Source: Sphaerisporangium sp039871875 (GTDB lineage: Bacteria; Actinomycetota; Actinomycetes; Streptosporangiales; Streptosporangiaceae). Taken from it: a DNA stretch of 64,000 nt. The position numbers and the translations under genes are program-made. The stretch is from positions 85,204 through 149,203 of the forward strand of contig NZ_JBDPMD010000014.1 of assembly GCF_039871875.1 (NCBI RefSeq), written 5' to 3'. Below, one piece after another: positions 8,533-19,160 of the stretch. Each line of letters starts with the position of its first letter. Positions within the stretch are counted from its first letter, which is position 1. Under the pieces are notes generated by a model. That model was not told the origin of the DNA and made no database searches. It saw only the letters and a list, made by a program, of their open reading frames with translations.

Positions 8533-9344
8533 CGGGACATCGTCTCCTTGATCAACTCCAGGGATTCACGCTGTGGCAGTGCTTCGGACCGAATGCCTTC
8601 GTACCTGAATGCTAGGGTTCTGACGGTTTCTGTCCAGTCTGTTACCTGGGCATTCGAGGCAGCCTCGATGTATGCCGTATCGGGTGAGCCATCCGCCTCG
8701 GCGATGGCGAATCCTCCCAGAAGGCCAGTGGTCGAGCAGGCCGTGAGGGGGAGGATCTGAATGGTGATCCGTGGTGTCTGCCCGGCCTGGATCAGGTGTT
8801 CCAACTGTTCGGCCATGACCGCCGAACTGCCTATCGGGCGATGCAGTACCGCTTCGTCGAGCACGGCCCACAACATCGGCGGCTTGCTGCGCCTCAGGAC
8901 CGACTGGCGTTCCATCCGTGCCGTGACCTGCTCCTCTACCTCCTCCATCGTCACGCCCGGCTCGCCGCTCAGCATGGCCCGGGCGTAGTTCTCTGTCTGC
9001 AGCAGGCCGGGGACGAGCGAAGGCTCCCACGTCCGGATCACTTCTGCGGTGGTCTCCACGTCGAGCCACGGCCGGAACCATGGAGGCGCGGACGCACGGG
9101 TGACCATCGGCCAGAGCCGCGTCAAGGCGCCGTCGGTTTGCAACGCCTCGTCGCAGTGGCGCGCGAATTCTTCGGACGGGCACCGTTTCGCTGTCTCGAT
9201 CATGCTGATGGTTCCCACCGAGTACGGCACCGTCCGCGCCAGGCGCTGTTGAGACCAGCCCTTCTCCTTGCGGAATCGGCGCAGTTCGTAGCCGAACAGA
9301 GCCACAGGCGAATCTGACGGGGACAGCTCGCTTTCCTTCGGCAT
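8520..9344 (-). CDS. XRE-family regulator with DUF5753 (WhiJ/Scr1-like)
   Basis: 274 residues. An N-terminal HTH_XRE (about residues 14-70: FGYELRRFRKEKGWSQQRLA, TISMIE) is followed by a DUF5753 ligand/partner domain (about 95-265: WEPSLVPGLLQTENYARAML, RQSVLRR, VLDEAVLHRPIG). The DUF397 gene lies downstream in the same operon and an ATP-binding anti-sigma-like gene lies divergently upstream. Such triads control development or antibiotic production in streptomycetes; the role here is inferred from that. Confidence 0.9.
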   Translation of the reverse strand: MPKESELSPSDSPVALFGYELRRFRKEKGWSQQRLARTVPYSVGTISMIETAKRCPSEEFARHCDEALQTDGALTRLWPMVTRASAPPWFRPWLDVETTAEVIRTWEPSLVPGLLQTENYARAMLSGEPGVTMEEVEEQVTARMERQSVLRRSKPPMLWAVLDEAVLHRPIGSSAVMAEQLEHLIQAGQTPRITIQILPLTACSTTGLLGGFAIAEADGSPDTAYIEAASNAQVTDWTETVRTLAFRYEGIRSEALPQRESLELIKETMSRWTS

Positions 9345-9888
9345 GGGGAGCCCTTGTCTTCTCAGCCTTTCACCGAAACCGTTGATTGCCCGTTGAAGTC
9401 AATCAGTTACGGACTGTATCCAATATCGGGGATGGTTGGAGGGGCAACCGTGAAGAGACCTTCGAAACTGGTGAAACATGCAGACGGCGAGCGCGGTACC
9501 GAGAGTCCTGGGCGAGACGGAACTCGCCGGAGTCCATGAGTCCGTCGCGCGGGCGCGGGCCGAGGTGCGGGGATGGCTGGGGGACGGGCATCCGGCGGTG
9601 GACGACGTCGTGCTGGCCGTGTCGGAGCTGGTGACGAACGCGGTCACGCACTCCGGTGCCGGGCCGGAGGATTTCATCGGTCTCATCGTCAGCGAGGCCG
9701 AAGGGGTCGTCTATGTGGAGGTGACCGACCCGGGGTCGCGCCTCCACGAGCCCCGGGTGCTGAAGCACGGCGGCGACGAGCACGGGCGGGGGCTCGTCAT
9801 CGTGCAGGCGATCTCTCTGGGGTGGGGAGTCTGCGGCGACGGCGGACGGCGCACCGTGTGGTGCGCCGTCCGGGCCGGTGGCGGGGGG

Positions 9889-12276
<2,388 letters not shown>

Positions 12277-12375
12277 CGTGTCTCCATCTGTTACGCGGTG
12301 GTCTCTGTCGGTCGGCGTCGCCTGGCTAGGCCTAACCAGTTCCGACCAGTATGTCGGTCTGGCGGCGGACGCTCA

Positions 12376-12735
12376 TCAGTCCTGAAGCAGCCCGAGGACG
12401 TTGCCGTCGAGGTCGATGACGGTGGCCACCAGGCGGCCGCCGCCGACGTCGTGCGCGGGCTCCTTCACGGTGGCGCCCGCGGCGGTCACCTCGGCCAGCT
12501 TCGCCTCGATGTCCGGGACGTGCCAGTAGGCCACCGGCGAGGTCATGCCCTGCGGCCCACCGCCCGGCACCAGCCCGATGTGCTGGCCCGCGGCCTCGAA
12601 GCTGACGTAGTAGGACTCGTCGACCTGCGGTGGCACACCGAGCAGGGCGGCGTACACGGCCTTGGCCTTCTCCAGGTCGGAAACGGGGTGCAGCACGGTC
12701 TTGATTCCCTGGGGGGAAGCGCCGGTCATGGTCAC
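12376..12735 (-). CDS. VOC-family (glyoxalase/bleomycin-resistance fold) protein
   Basis: 119 residues with the VOC layout: KTVLHPVSDLEKAKAVYAALLG at the start, a central GGPQGMTSPVAYWHVPDI and the C-terminal VATVIDLDGNVLGLLQD, which ends on the usual metal-ligand-type strand. The family includes dioxygenases, glyoxalases and drug-binding resistance proteins; the role is unknown. ATG is preceded by AGGAGTGACC. A 151-base gap follows before the PhyH-like gene on the same strand. Confidence 0.82.
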   Translation of the reverse strand: MTMTGASPQGIKTVLHPVSDLEKAKAVYAALLGVPPQVDESYYVSFEAAGQHIGLVPGGGPQGMTSPVAYWHVPDIEAKLAEVTAAGATVKEPAHDVGGGRLVATVIDLDGNVLGLLQD

Positions 12736-12886
12736 TCCTGAAGTCGTGGCCGGGCCCGGACGCGCGGACGGGAGGTCCGCAAGTCGAGGGGCCCGGCGTG
12801 AATCGTTCTTTCTTCGCAGGTCAGGCTATGTGTGACCCGGTGACCTGCGCTTCTCGATTCCTGACCGGTCTCGCCTGGCGCGGGGC

Positions 12887-13612
12887 TTACCAGCCGGCGG
12901 CGCGGCCGAGCGGCGTGTCGTCGCCCGGCGACAGAGGTCTCTTCAGGATGATCGGCATCTGGGCCATGAAGCGGGGTTCGGTGCCGAGGTGTTCCTGGGC
13001 CGCGTGCACGGTGAAGGGGTGCACCACGTAGGCGTCGCCCGGGAGGCCGGTCGCCAGGACGACGGGGCGGTTCTTGCCTGTCTCGTCGAACAAGGGGCCC
13101 GCCTGCATGGGGTCGAAGACGGTCTCGTCCAGCAGGGGGGCGAGGTCGCGGTGGGAGCCGGCGCGGATGCGGGTGGGGGCGTCCGCCTCGCTCACCTCGG
13201 AGAACAGCACGAGGAGCAGCAACGTGTGCGGGCGGCCGCTGACCCCCCAGGTGTGGTCGGGGCGCTGGGTGTTGTGGTCGACATGCCAGCCGCGGTCGTC
13301 CGCCGGGGGGCTCACGGGGAACCGGACGGGGATGTTGCCGAGGCTCGTGCGGGGGTGCCAGCCGCCTTCGCCGGCGACGGCGTTCAGGGCGGCGTGCAGG
13401 CGAGGGCTGCGCATGAACTCGCCGAACGGGCCCTGACCGGTGAGGTCGGCGGTCCAGACCACGGGCTGGGTCCAGGTGGACGGATCGTCGGGGGAGAGGC
13501 CGATGCGGCGCCACAGCAGGGCCCTGGCCTGGTCGGCGACGTCCCGGGGGACGATCGCCTCGACCTTGGCGAAGCCGTCGGTGAGGAAACGGTCGACGTC
13601 GATGGCATGCAC
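12887..13612 (-). CDS. Phytanoyl-CoA dioxygenase (PhyH) family protein
   Basis: About 241 residues from GTG at 13612. The double-stranded beta-helix Fe(II)/2-oxoglutarate fold is supported by the HxD pair in GWHVDHNTQ, a distal His in VVHPFTVHAA and the Arg in EPRFMAQ. N-terminal VDRFLTDGFAKVEAIVP is typical for PhyH proteins. The reading frame stays open upstream to 14512, but that extension is only antisense to nothing and overlaps the TetR gene in another frame, so it is not coding. The substrate is unknown. Confidence 0.8.
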   Translation of the reverse strand: MHAIDVDRFLTDGFAKVEAIVPRDVADQARALLWRRIGLSPDDPSTWTQPVVWTADLTGQGPFGEFMRSPRLHAALNAVAGEGGWHPRTSLGNIPVRFPVSPPADDRGWHVDHNTQRPDHTWGVSGRPHTLLLLVLFSEVSEADAPTRIRAGSHRDLAPLLDETVFDPMQAGPLFDETGKNRPVVLATGLPGDAYVVHPFTVHAAQEHLGTEPRFMAQMPIILKRPLSPGDDTPLGRAAGW

Positions 13613-13653
13613 GGATAAGGACGCTATCAGCGGCGTCCAGCGATTTATCCGGC

Positions 13654-14373
13654 TCAGCCGGGGACCAGGCCGAGCAGGTGGGCCTGCACGAGGGCGGTGT
13701 GGTCGAAGGCGTCGGCGGGGGTGTCGAGCACGTTGTTGTACATGCCGAACAGCTCGAAGCTGATGAAGCCGTAGATCTGGGTCCACGCCATCAGGGCGGC
13801 CAGCAGCAGGTCCTCGGAGAACGGGGCGCCGAGGGCCTCGCCCAGGCGGGCGGCGTCGAGGGCGAAACTCGGCGGCGCGGGCGGGAGACCGGTCAGGCGT
13901 GGCGTGAGGACGCCGGCCTCCTGGGCGTCGCGGATGATGGCGGTCATGACGATGCCGTCGCGGGCGGCGGCAACGACGGTGTCCTGGGGTGCGACGTACC
14001 CGGGGACGGGGGAGCCGTGGATGAGGGCGTACTCGTGGGGGTGGGCGAGGGCCCAGGTGCGGACGGCGCGGCAGACGGCCATCCAGCGGTCCAGGTGGCG
14101 GTCCCGCGGGCAGGCGGCGTCGGCGGCCTCCACCGCTTCGCCGACGGCGTTGAAGGCCTCGATGATGAGCGCGGTCAGCAGGTCGTCGCGGCTCGGGAAG
14201 TAGCGGTAGATGGCCGAGGAGACCATGCCCAGCTCGCGGGCCACGGCGCGAAGGGACAGGCCGGCGGTGCCCTCGGCGGCGAGCCGGCGGCGCGCGACGT
14301 CCTTGATCTCGCCGATGAGCTCGGCGCGGACGCGTTCCCTGGCGGTACGGCTTGCGTTCACGGTACCGACCAT
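13654..14373 (-). CDS. TetR-family transcriptional regulator
   Basis: 239 residues. The N-terminal HTH (about residues 12-65) has GLSLRAVARELGMVSSAIYRYFPSRDDLL, the classical TetR recognition region. The C-terminal ligand domain is of the WHG/TetR_C type (WMAVCRAVRTWALAHPHEYALIHGSPVPGY). It is divergent from the YrdB-like gene, and the shared 110-base gap contains repeated AGAGCA-N-TGCTCT palindromes, the probable operator. It most likely represses the YrdB/epimerase operon and itself. Confidence 0.92.
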   Translation of the reverse strand: MVGTVNASRTARERVRAELIGEIKDVARRRLAAEGTAGLSLRAVARELGMVSSAIYRYFPSRDDLLTALIIEAFNAVGEAVEAADAACPRDRHLDRWMAVCRAVRTWALAHPHEYALIHGSPVPGYVAPQDTVVAAARDGIVMTAIIRDAQEAGVLTPRLTGLPPAPPSFALDAARLGEALGAPFSEDLLLAALMAWTQIYGFISFELFGMYNNVLDTPADAFDHTALVQAHLLGLVPG

Positions 14374-14395
14374 AGCAGAGCGGGCGGCTTAATCG

Positions 14396-14460
14396 AGAGC
14401 ACTGCTCTTGACGAGTGCCGCTCTCTTGAGAGAGCATTGCTCTCATTGCAGAGCAGTACT
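14396..14460. promoter_or_regulatory. Repeated AGAGCANTGCTCT palindromes (TetR operator)
   Basis: There are two perfect 13-bp palindromes, AGAGCACTGCTCT at 14396-14408 and AGAGCATTGCTCT at 14431-14443 (extendable to GAGAGCATTGCTCTC at 14430-14444). A third, degenerate AGAGCA starts at 14450. They lie between the divergent TetR and YrdB-like genes. Confidence 0.72.
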
Positions 14461-14483
14461 GGACGAAACCAGAGGAACCTCCG

Positions 14484-14825
14484 ATGACGGTCGTGGCCAA
14501 GGGAGCCAACATGGCTCTGATGTTCTTCCTGGAGCTCGGCGTCTACCTGGCCGCCGGGTACTGGGCGTTCACCGCCGCGCCCTCCGGGTGGGCGCTGCCC
14601 GCCGCCGTCGCTCTACCGCTGCTGTTCGCGGTGGTCTGGGGGGTCTTCGGGGCGCCCAAGGCGCGCGTGCCCCTGCGCGGGGTCGCGCGGGCCGCGCTGG
14701 AGATCGTGTGGTTCGGCGGGGGAGTGGCGGCGGCTTTCGCCGCCGGGCTGCCGGCCGCGGCGGCGGTCTTCGCGGCGCTGTTCCTCCTGAACGCGGTGCT
14801 GCGCGTCGTGTGGCGCCAGGTCTGA
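14484..14825 (+). CDS. YrdB-family (DUF2568) membrane protein
   Basis: 113 residues with about four transmembrane helices: ALMFFLELGVYLAAGYWAF, ALPAAVALPLLFAVVWGVF, a short linker APKARVPLRG, then AALEIVWFGGGVAAAF and AAAAVFAALFLLNAVLRVVW. The pattern matches the small YrdB/DUF2568 family of unknown function. AGAGGAACCTCCG precedes the ATG. It is the first gene after the TetR operators and is followed after 23 bases by an NAD-dependent epimerase-like gene, so the two are probably one operon. Confidence 0.85.
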   Translation: MTVVAKGANMALMFFLELGVYLAAGYWAFTAAPSGWALPAAVALPLLFAVVWGVFGAPKARVPLRGVARAALEIVWFGGGVAAAFAAGLPAAAAVFAALFLLNAVLRVVWRQV

Positions 14826-14848
14826 CATCTCTCGAAAAGGAGCCCCTC

Positions 14849-15790
14849 ATGGGCAAGCACGTTGTGGTCGGAGCGGGACAGGTCGGCGGCCGGCTCGCCC
14901 GGCTGCTGGCGGGCCAGGGACACGAGGTGACGGTCGTCACCCGCTCGGGCTCCGGCCCGGTGGCGGCGGGCATCACCCGGACGCCGGCCGACATCTCGGA
15001 CGGCGAGGCGCTGACCGGCATCGCCAAGGGCGCCGACGTCCTCTACAACTGCGTCAACCCCCGGTACCACCGCTGGCAGCAGGACTGGCCCCCCATGGCC
15101 TCCGCCCTGCTCGGCGCCGCCGAGGCGTCCGGCGCGGTGCTCGTCACCCTGGGCAACCTCTACGTGTACGGCGAGGTGAACCGCCCCATGACCGAGGACC
15201 TGCCGCTGGCCGCCACCGGCACCAAGGGCCGCGTCCGCGCGACGATGTGGCACGACATGCTCGCCGCCCACCGCGAGGGCCGCGTCCGCGCCACCGAACT
15301 ACGCGGCTCCGACTTCTACGGCCCCGGCATGAGCGACCAGACCTTCTTCGCCGACCGCTTCATCGCCCCCATCCTGGCCGGCAAGCCGGTCCGGCACATC
15401 GGCGCCGTGGACGCACCCCACAGCGTCACCTACCTCCCCGACGTCGCCCGCGCCCTCGCCGTGGCGGGCTCCGACCCCCGCGCCTGGGGCCGCCCCTGGC
15501 ACATCCCCACCGCGACCCCCGCCCTCACGATGGAACAGATGGCCGTCCGCTTCGCCCAGATCGCCGGTGCCCCCACACCCAAGGTCACCCGCGTCCCCGA
15601 CATCGCCCTGCGCGCCATAGGCCTGTTCACCCCCATGATCCGCGAACTCATGGAGACCCAGCACCAGCGCACCCGTCCCTTCATCCTCGACTCCACCGCC
15701 TTCGAGACCACCTTCGGCGTCGCCCCCACCTCCACGGACACCGCTCTCCGCGAGACCCTCGCCTGGTGGCACGCCGGCCGTCCGGCCTAG
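14849..15790 (+). CDS. NAD(P)-dependent epimerase/dehydratase-family (extended SDR) protein
   Basis: 313 residues. The Rossmann motif is VVVGAGQVGGRLARLL, which fits atypical SDRs (GxGxxG). Further SDR features are LYNCVNPRYHRW, LVTLGNLYVYG (Tyr of a YxxxK-like region is not clearly canonical) and the C-terminal FVTPMIREL-like FTPMIRELMETQ. AAAAGGAG precedes the ATG. It is probably co-transcribed with the YrdB gene under TetR control. The stop shares a CTAG with the stop of the convergent gene, so the two genes overlap by four bases. The substrate is unknown. Confidence 0.83.
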   Translation: MGKHVVVGAGQVGGRLARLLAGQGHEVTVVTRSGSGPVAAGITRTPADISDGEALTGIAKGADVLYNCVNPRYHRWQQDWPPMASALLGAAEASGAVLVTLGNLYVYGEVNRPMTEDLPLAATGTKGRVRATMWHDMLAAHREGRVRATELRGSDFYGPGMSDQTFFADRFIAPILAGKPVRHIGAVDAPHSVTYLPDVARALAVAGSDPRAWGRPWHIPTATPALTMEQMAVRFAQIAGAPTPKVTRVPDIALRAIGLFTPMIRELMETQHQRTRPFILDSTAFETTFGVAPTSTDTALRETLAWWHAGRPA

Positions 15791-16128
15791 ACGCAGTAGG
15801 CCACCATGGTGATCGGCCCCTGGGCCGCCCACGGAGGAATGATCCAGTCGTGGAACGCCTTTCCCTCCACGAAAGCGCAAGGGCTGTGATTCAGTCCGTC
15901 GGCGTATCTCAGGGATCGATTGCCGCCGTACAGCGAGCAGTTGTATCCGACCCCATGCCAAAAACCCTCGTCGTCCTGATATACCCGGACTGTCCTGATG
16001 CACGGATCGTGCGAGCCGGTTTCGGCGCCCGCGTGCGCCGCCGCGGCCTGGCTCCCGGCCGGTGCGATCGCCAGCGCCGCCACCAGGCCGGTCACCACCA
16101 CGAAACCGGTACGGATTATCTTGCGCAC
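15787..16128 (-). CDS. Small secreted protein, unknown function
   Basis: About 113 residues from GTG at 16128, preceded by GAAGGGGGCACC. A signal peptide is evident: VRKIIRTGFVVVTGLVAALAIAPAGSQA, cut near AAAHAG. The mature part has three to four cysteines (DPCIRTV, YNCSLYGG, SPCAFVEG, and the C-terminal YCV) and is rich in Tyr/Trp, suggesting a small disulfide-bonded extracellular protein. I do not recognise the family. The gene is convergent with the epimerase gene (shared CTAG). Confidence 0.68.
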   Translation of the reverse strand: MRKIIRTGFVVVTGLVAALAIAPAGSQAAAAHAGAETGSHDPCIRTVRVYQDDEGFWHGVGYNCSLYGGNRSLRYADGLNHSPCAFVEGKAFHDWIIPPWAAQGPITMVAYCV

Positions 16129-16366
16129 GGTGCCCCCTTCGTGCCGTCGCCGGGTCGGCGACATTCGTCACGCCGGACCCATGAATTCCCCGGCGGAACT
16201 CAAAGATATTCGCCGCCGTGCGCACGATCAACGCCAATAAAACAGCGGATACGCCATATATGGCCTCAAGCTCCACCGGATATTTCCCGCGCATTCCTCA
16301 TGCCGGGGCCCGGGGCGTACCGTTCACGGCACCCGGTGGAGCCTGACGACCTTCCAGTCCGGGGTG

Positions 16367-17518
16367 TCAGCCCCGATGCTCCAGCAGGTCCCGGAACAAC
16401 GACTCCCACTGCGGCATGACGACCTCGGGGGTGTAGTCGCGGGCCCGTTCCCTGGCGGCGGTGCCGAGGCGGACCCGGAGGTCGCGGTCGGCGATCAGGC
16501 GGTTGAGTGCCGCGGCCAGGGCGTCGATGTCGTCGGGGGGGACCAGGAGGCCGTTCTTCTCGTGGGTGAGGACGTCGGCGGGGCCGGTGGGGCAGTCGAA
16601 GGCGGCCACGGGGAGGGCGTGGTTCATGGCCTCGATCATGACCATGGGGAGGCCTTCGAACCGGGAGCTGAGGACGTAGATGGAGGCGGCGGTGAGTTCG
16701 TCGGGGAGGTTCTGGGTGCGGCCCATCAGGTGGACGGTGTCCTCGACGCCGTGTTCCTTGATGAGGGTGGTCAGGCGTTCCTCCTTGGGGCCGGAGCCGA
16801 AGATGCGGAGCTCCCAGTTGGGGTTGGCGTCGGCGACCTGGCGGAAGGCGGGGATCAGCATGTCGAACCCCTTCTGCGCCACCAGGCGGCCGGCGGCGAT
16901 CACCACGGGGTTCTCCTGGCGGGTGGGTTCGCGGCCGGCGGCGGACACGGCGTTCGGGATGTGCACGATGCGGGCGCCGGGCAGGGCCTTCTCGTACTCG
17001 GCCTGGTCGCTCGCGGTCAGCGTCACGATCGTGTCGAGCTTGCCGTAGTGGCGGACGATGGCCGAGCCCACCCGTTTGGGGTAGGTCTTGAGGTTCATGT
17101 GCTCCTGGCCCACCCGGATGACGCCTGCGGTGGCGCGGCGGGCGGAGATCAGGTTCAGCGCCGGACGGGTGGTGACGAGGATGCCGTCCTCCAGCGAGGA
17201 CACGTACCGGATGACGGCGGCCTCGACCCCCTCGGTGAAGTACCGGGCGGCGTACTCGCGGGGCGGCACGAGCTTGCCGCGCACCCGGCGCCAGGCCCGG
17301 CGTCCTAACGAGTCGGACGGCACCCCCTGCCGCTGGTCGTTCAGGGCCCATACCTGGACGCGGGGGTCGATCTGGAACTGGGGCTTGGTGCGGCGCCGCA
17401 CCACGCTGACGATCTCGACGTCGTGGCCGAGCGCGGCCATCGCGTTGGCCTGGCTCACCACGGTGCGGATGGTGCCGCCCATGCCGTAGGCGTGCAGGAG
17501 CATGTAACGGATCTTCAC
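16367..17518 (-). CDS. Glycosyltransferase family 4 (GT-B) protein
   Basis: 383 residues. It begins with YMLLHAYGMGGTIRTV, a GT-B N-terminal loop, and the C-terminal domain has AAGRLVAQKGFDMLIPAF, the LRIFGSGPKEERL donor loop and SRFEGLPMVMIEAMNHALPVAAFDCPTGP with the EX7E motif of retaining GT4 enzymes. GTG 17518 overlaps the stop of the sulfotransferase (GTGA), so they are coupled. Together they suggest synthesis of a sulfated or decorated cell-surface glycan. The acceptor is unknown. Confidence 0.9.
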   Translation of the reverse strand: MKIRYMLLHAYGMGGTIRTVVSQANAMAALGHDVEIVSVVRRRTKPQFQIDPRVQVWALNDQRQGVPSDSLGRRAWRRVRGKLVPPREYAARYFTEGVEAAVIRYVSSLEDGILVTTRPALNLISARRATAGVIRVGQEHMNLKTYPKRVGSAIVRHYGKLDTIVTLTASDQAEYEKALPGARIVHIPNAVSAAGREPTRQENPVVIAAGRLVAQKGFDMLIPAFRQVADANPNWELRIFGSGPKEERLTTLIKEHGVEDTVHLMGRTQNLPDELTAASIYVLSSRFEGLPMVMIEAMNHALPVAAFDCPTGPADVLTHEKNGLLVPPDDIDALAAALNRLIADRDLRVRLGTAARERARDYTPEVVMPQWESLFRDLLEHRG

Positions 17519-18402
17519 GTCGGGTCGGTCACCCCCGGCAGGTACCCCCACGTGCGCGCCATCGGGACCAGCGACTCGGGGATCTCGTCCGCGGACGGCA
17601 GCTCCCGCCCCGCCTGCACGGTGCCCGAGCGGATCTTGTCCTTCCAGTCCCCGAGCCCCTTGACCACCACGGCCTGCTCCCCGTACGTCAGCATGCCCGG
17701 CTCCCACGGCAGCGACAGGAAGTCGCAGATGCTCCTGGTCACGGTCTCCGGGTCGGCCGTCAGGTCCTCGTACCGCACGGTGAGCCCCGGCAGCGCGGCG
17801 CGGGCCCGCTCGACCGCCTTCATGTACCGCAGGGCGTCCAGCGCGGCCTCCTCCGGCGTCCGCTTGGTGGGGCTCGCCTCGTGCCACGACTTGGCGATGG
17901 ACGCCGGGTGCCGCAGCAGGAAGACGAACCGCGCGTCCGGCCAGCACGTGCTGATCCGCTGGTACGCGAACGCGTTCGCCGGCGTCTTGTCCACGATGTA
18001 CTGCTTGCCGCTCCTGACGAGCTCGCGGTGCAGCACCCGGTCCCACAGCAGATGTTCCAGGTCGGCCTGGTTGTGCCCCAGCGCGTCCATGGCCTTCTCC
18101 GCCAGGGACGTGCCGAACCCGACGGTCAGCCGGCGTACGTGCAGCTCATGCGGCGCGTGCAGCGCCGGGTGAGCGTTGAGGACGGCCCTGAGCAGGGTCG
18201 ATCCGGATCGCACCGGAGAAAGGATGAAGATAGGACTCACCAGCAGCCGGTCGGCCTTCGGATCGGCCGGCGGCCGGATCAGGGAATCGGCGGAAGGGGC
18301 CGGGACCGGCCCAGGAGCGGTGGAGTCTACTTTTCCTACTCGTTGGATCTGGAATCCGGTCGCCCCGGTCAGCGCATCGTTGATCTTGCGCTTCCAGTTC
18401 AT
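17515..18402 (-). CDS. Sulfotransferase-family protein
   Basis: 295 residues. The PAPS 5'-phosphosulfate loop is SPVRSGSTLLRAVLNAHP near residue 61. The 3'-phosphate-binding region is RFVFLLRHPASIAKSW, and TVRYEDLTADP is the usual motif before the C-terminal part. This places it in the Sulfotransfer_1/3 superfamily. The start ATG at 18402 opens with basic MNWKRKIND. The gene is translationally coupled to the downstream glycosyltransferase. The substrate may be a carbohydrate or lipid; the sequence does not decide. Confidence 0.9.
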   Translation of the reverse strand: MNWKRKINDALTGATGFQIQRVGKVDSTAPGPVPAPSADSLIRPPADPKADRLLVSPIFILSPVRSGSTLLRAVLNAHPALHAPHELHVRRLTVGFGTSLAEKAMDALGHNQADLEHLLWDRVLHRELVRSGKQYIVDKTPANAFAYQRISTCWPDARFVFLLRHPASIAKSWHEASPTKRTPEEAALDALRYMKAVERARAALPGLTVRYEDLTADPETVTRSICDFLSLPWEPGMLTYGEQAVVVKGLGDWKDKIRSGTVQAGRELPSADEIPESLVPMARTWGYLPGVTDPT

Positions 18403-18552
18403 GCTGGTTCAACATACCCGGCTTACCTGGGAAATGACTGAGTATTACCTTCCAGCATCGACCAGATGAATTGACCGCGAACGCGGCACACGGCGTCCGC
18501 CGTCCGGAAATGGGTTCGCGGTGGCCGGCCGCCCGCTGCTTTGATTCCTGAC

Positions 18553-19080
18553 ATGCCCGACTCGATGATCCGCAGGGCGGCGGTGGCCGACGCGGAGGCC
18601 CTGACCCGCCTGCGTGCCCTGATGCTGGACGCGATGGGCGTGCCGGTCGGCGACGAGGACGCGCAGTGGCGCAAGGCCGCCGAGGCATGGTTCGCCGAAC
18701 GGCTGGCGGACAGGACGGGTTTCGCCGCCTTCGTGGTGGACGATCCCGAGCTCGGGGTCGTGTGCGCCGCGGCGGGCATCTGCGACCGCCGCGCCCCCGG
18801 CCCGTCCAACCCCGGCGGCCTGCACGGCCACGTCTTCAACATCAGCACCGACCCACGCCGGCGGCGGCGCGGCCACGCACGGGCCTGCCTGGAAGCGCTG
18901 CTCACCTGGTTCCGCGACGAGACCGGCGTCCAGGTGATCGACCTCAACGCCACCGCCGACGCGATCGACCTGTACCACGCGGCCGGCTTCACCGCGCCAC
19001 GTTTCCCCGCACTCCAGTTTCGGCTGCCCGAGCCCCCGAACGGCCTCTCAGGGCCGAGGCCGTCCTCGTGGCCATCATGA
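18553..19080 (+). CDS. GNAT-family N-acetyltransferase
   Basis: About 175 residues. The acetyl-CoA-binding motif A is seen in VFNISTDPRRRRRGHARACLEALL (R-x-x-G-x-[GA]), followed by VQVIDLNATADAIDLYHAAGF, the common GNAT C-terminal strand-helix. Several in-frame starts exist near 18541-18565; I chose the ATG at 18553. The gene stands alone between the sulfotransferase promoter and the amidase gene. The substrate cannot be predicted. Confidence 0.86.
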   Translation: MPDSMIRRAAVADAEALTRLRALMLDAMGVPVGDEDAQWRKAAEAWFAERLADRTGFAAFVVDDPELGVVCAAAGICDRRAPGPSNPGGLHGHVFNISTDPRRRRRGHARACLEALLTWFRDETGVQVIDLNATADAIDLYHAAGFTAPRFPALQFRLPEPPNGLSGPRPSSWPS

Positions 19081-19160
19081 CGCCGCATGCCACGGCCGCC
19101 GCCGATGCGAACAGGAATCGTGCCGACGAGCCGGGCAGGCCGTTCACTTACTAAGTCCAA

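Noticed and set aside
13613..14512. Upstream extension of the PhyH frame
   Set aside because: It overlaps the TetR gene in a shifted frame and is Arg/Pro-rich without domain signal.
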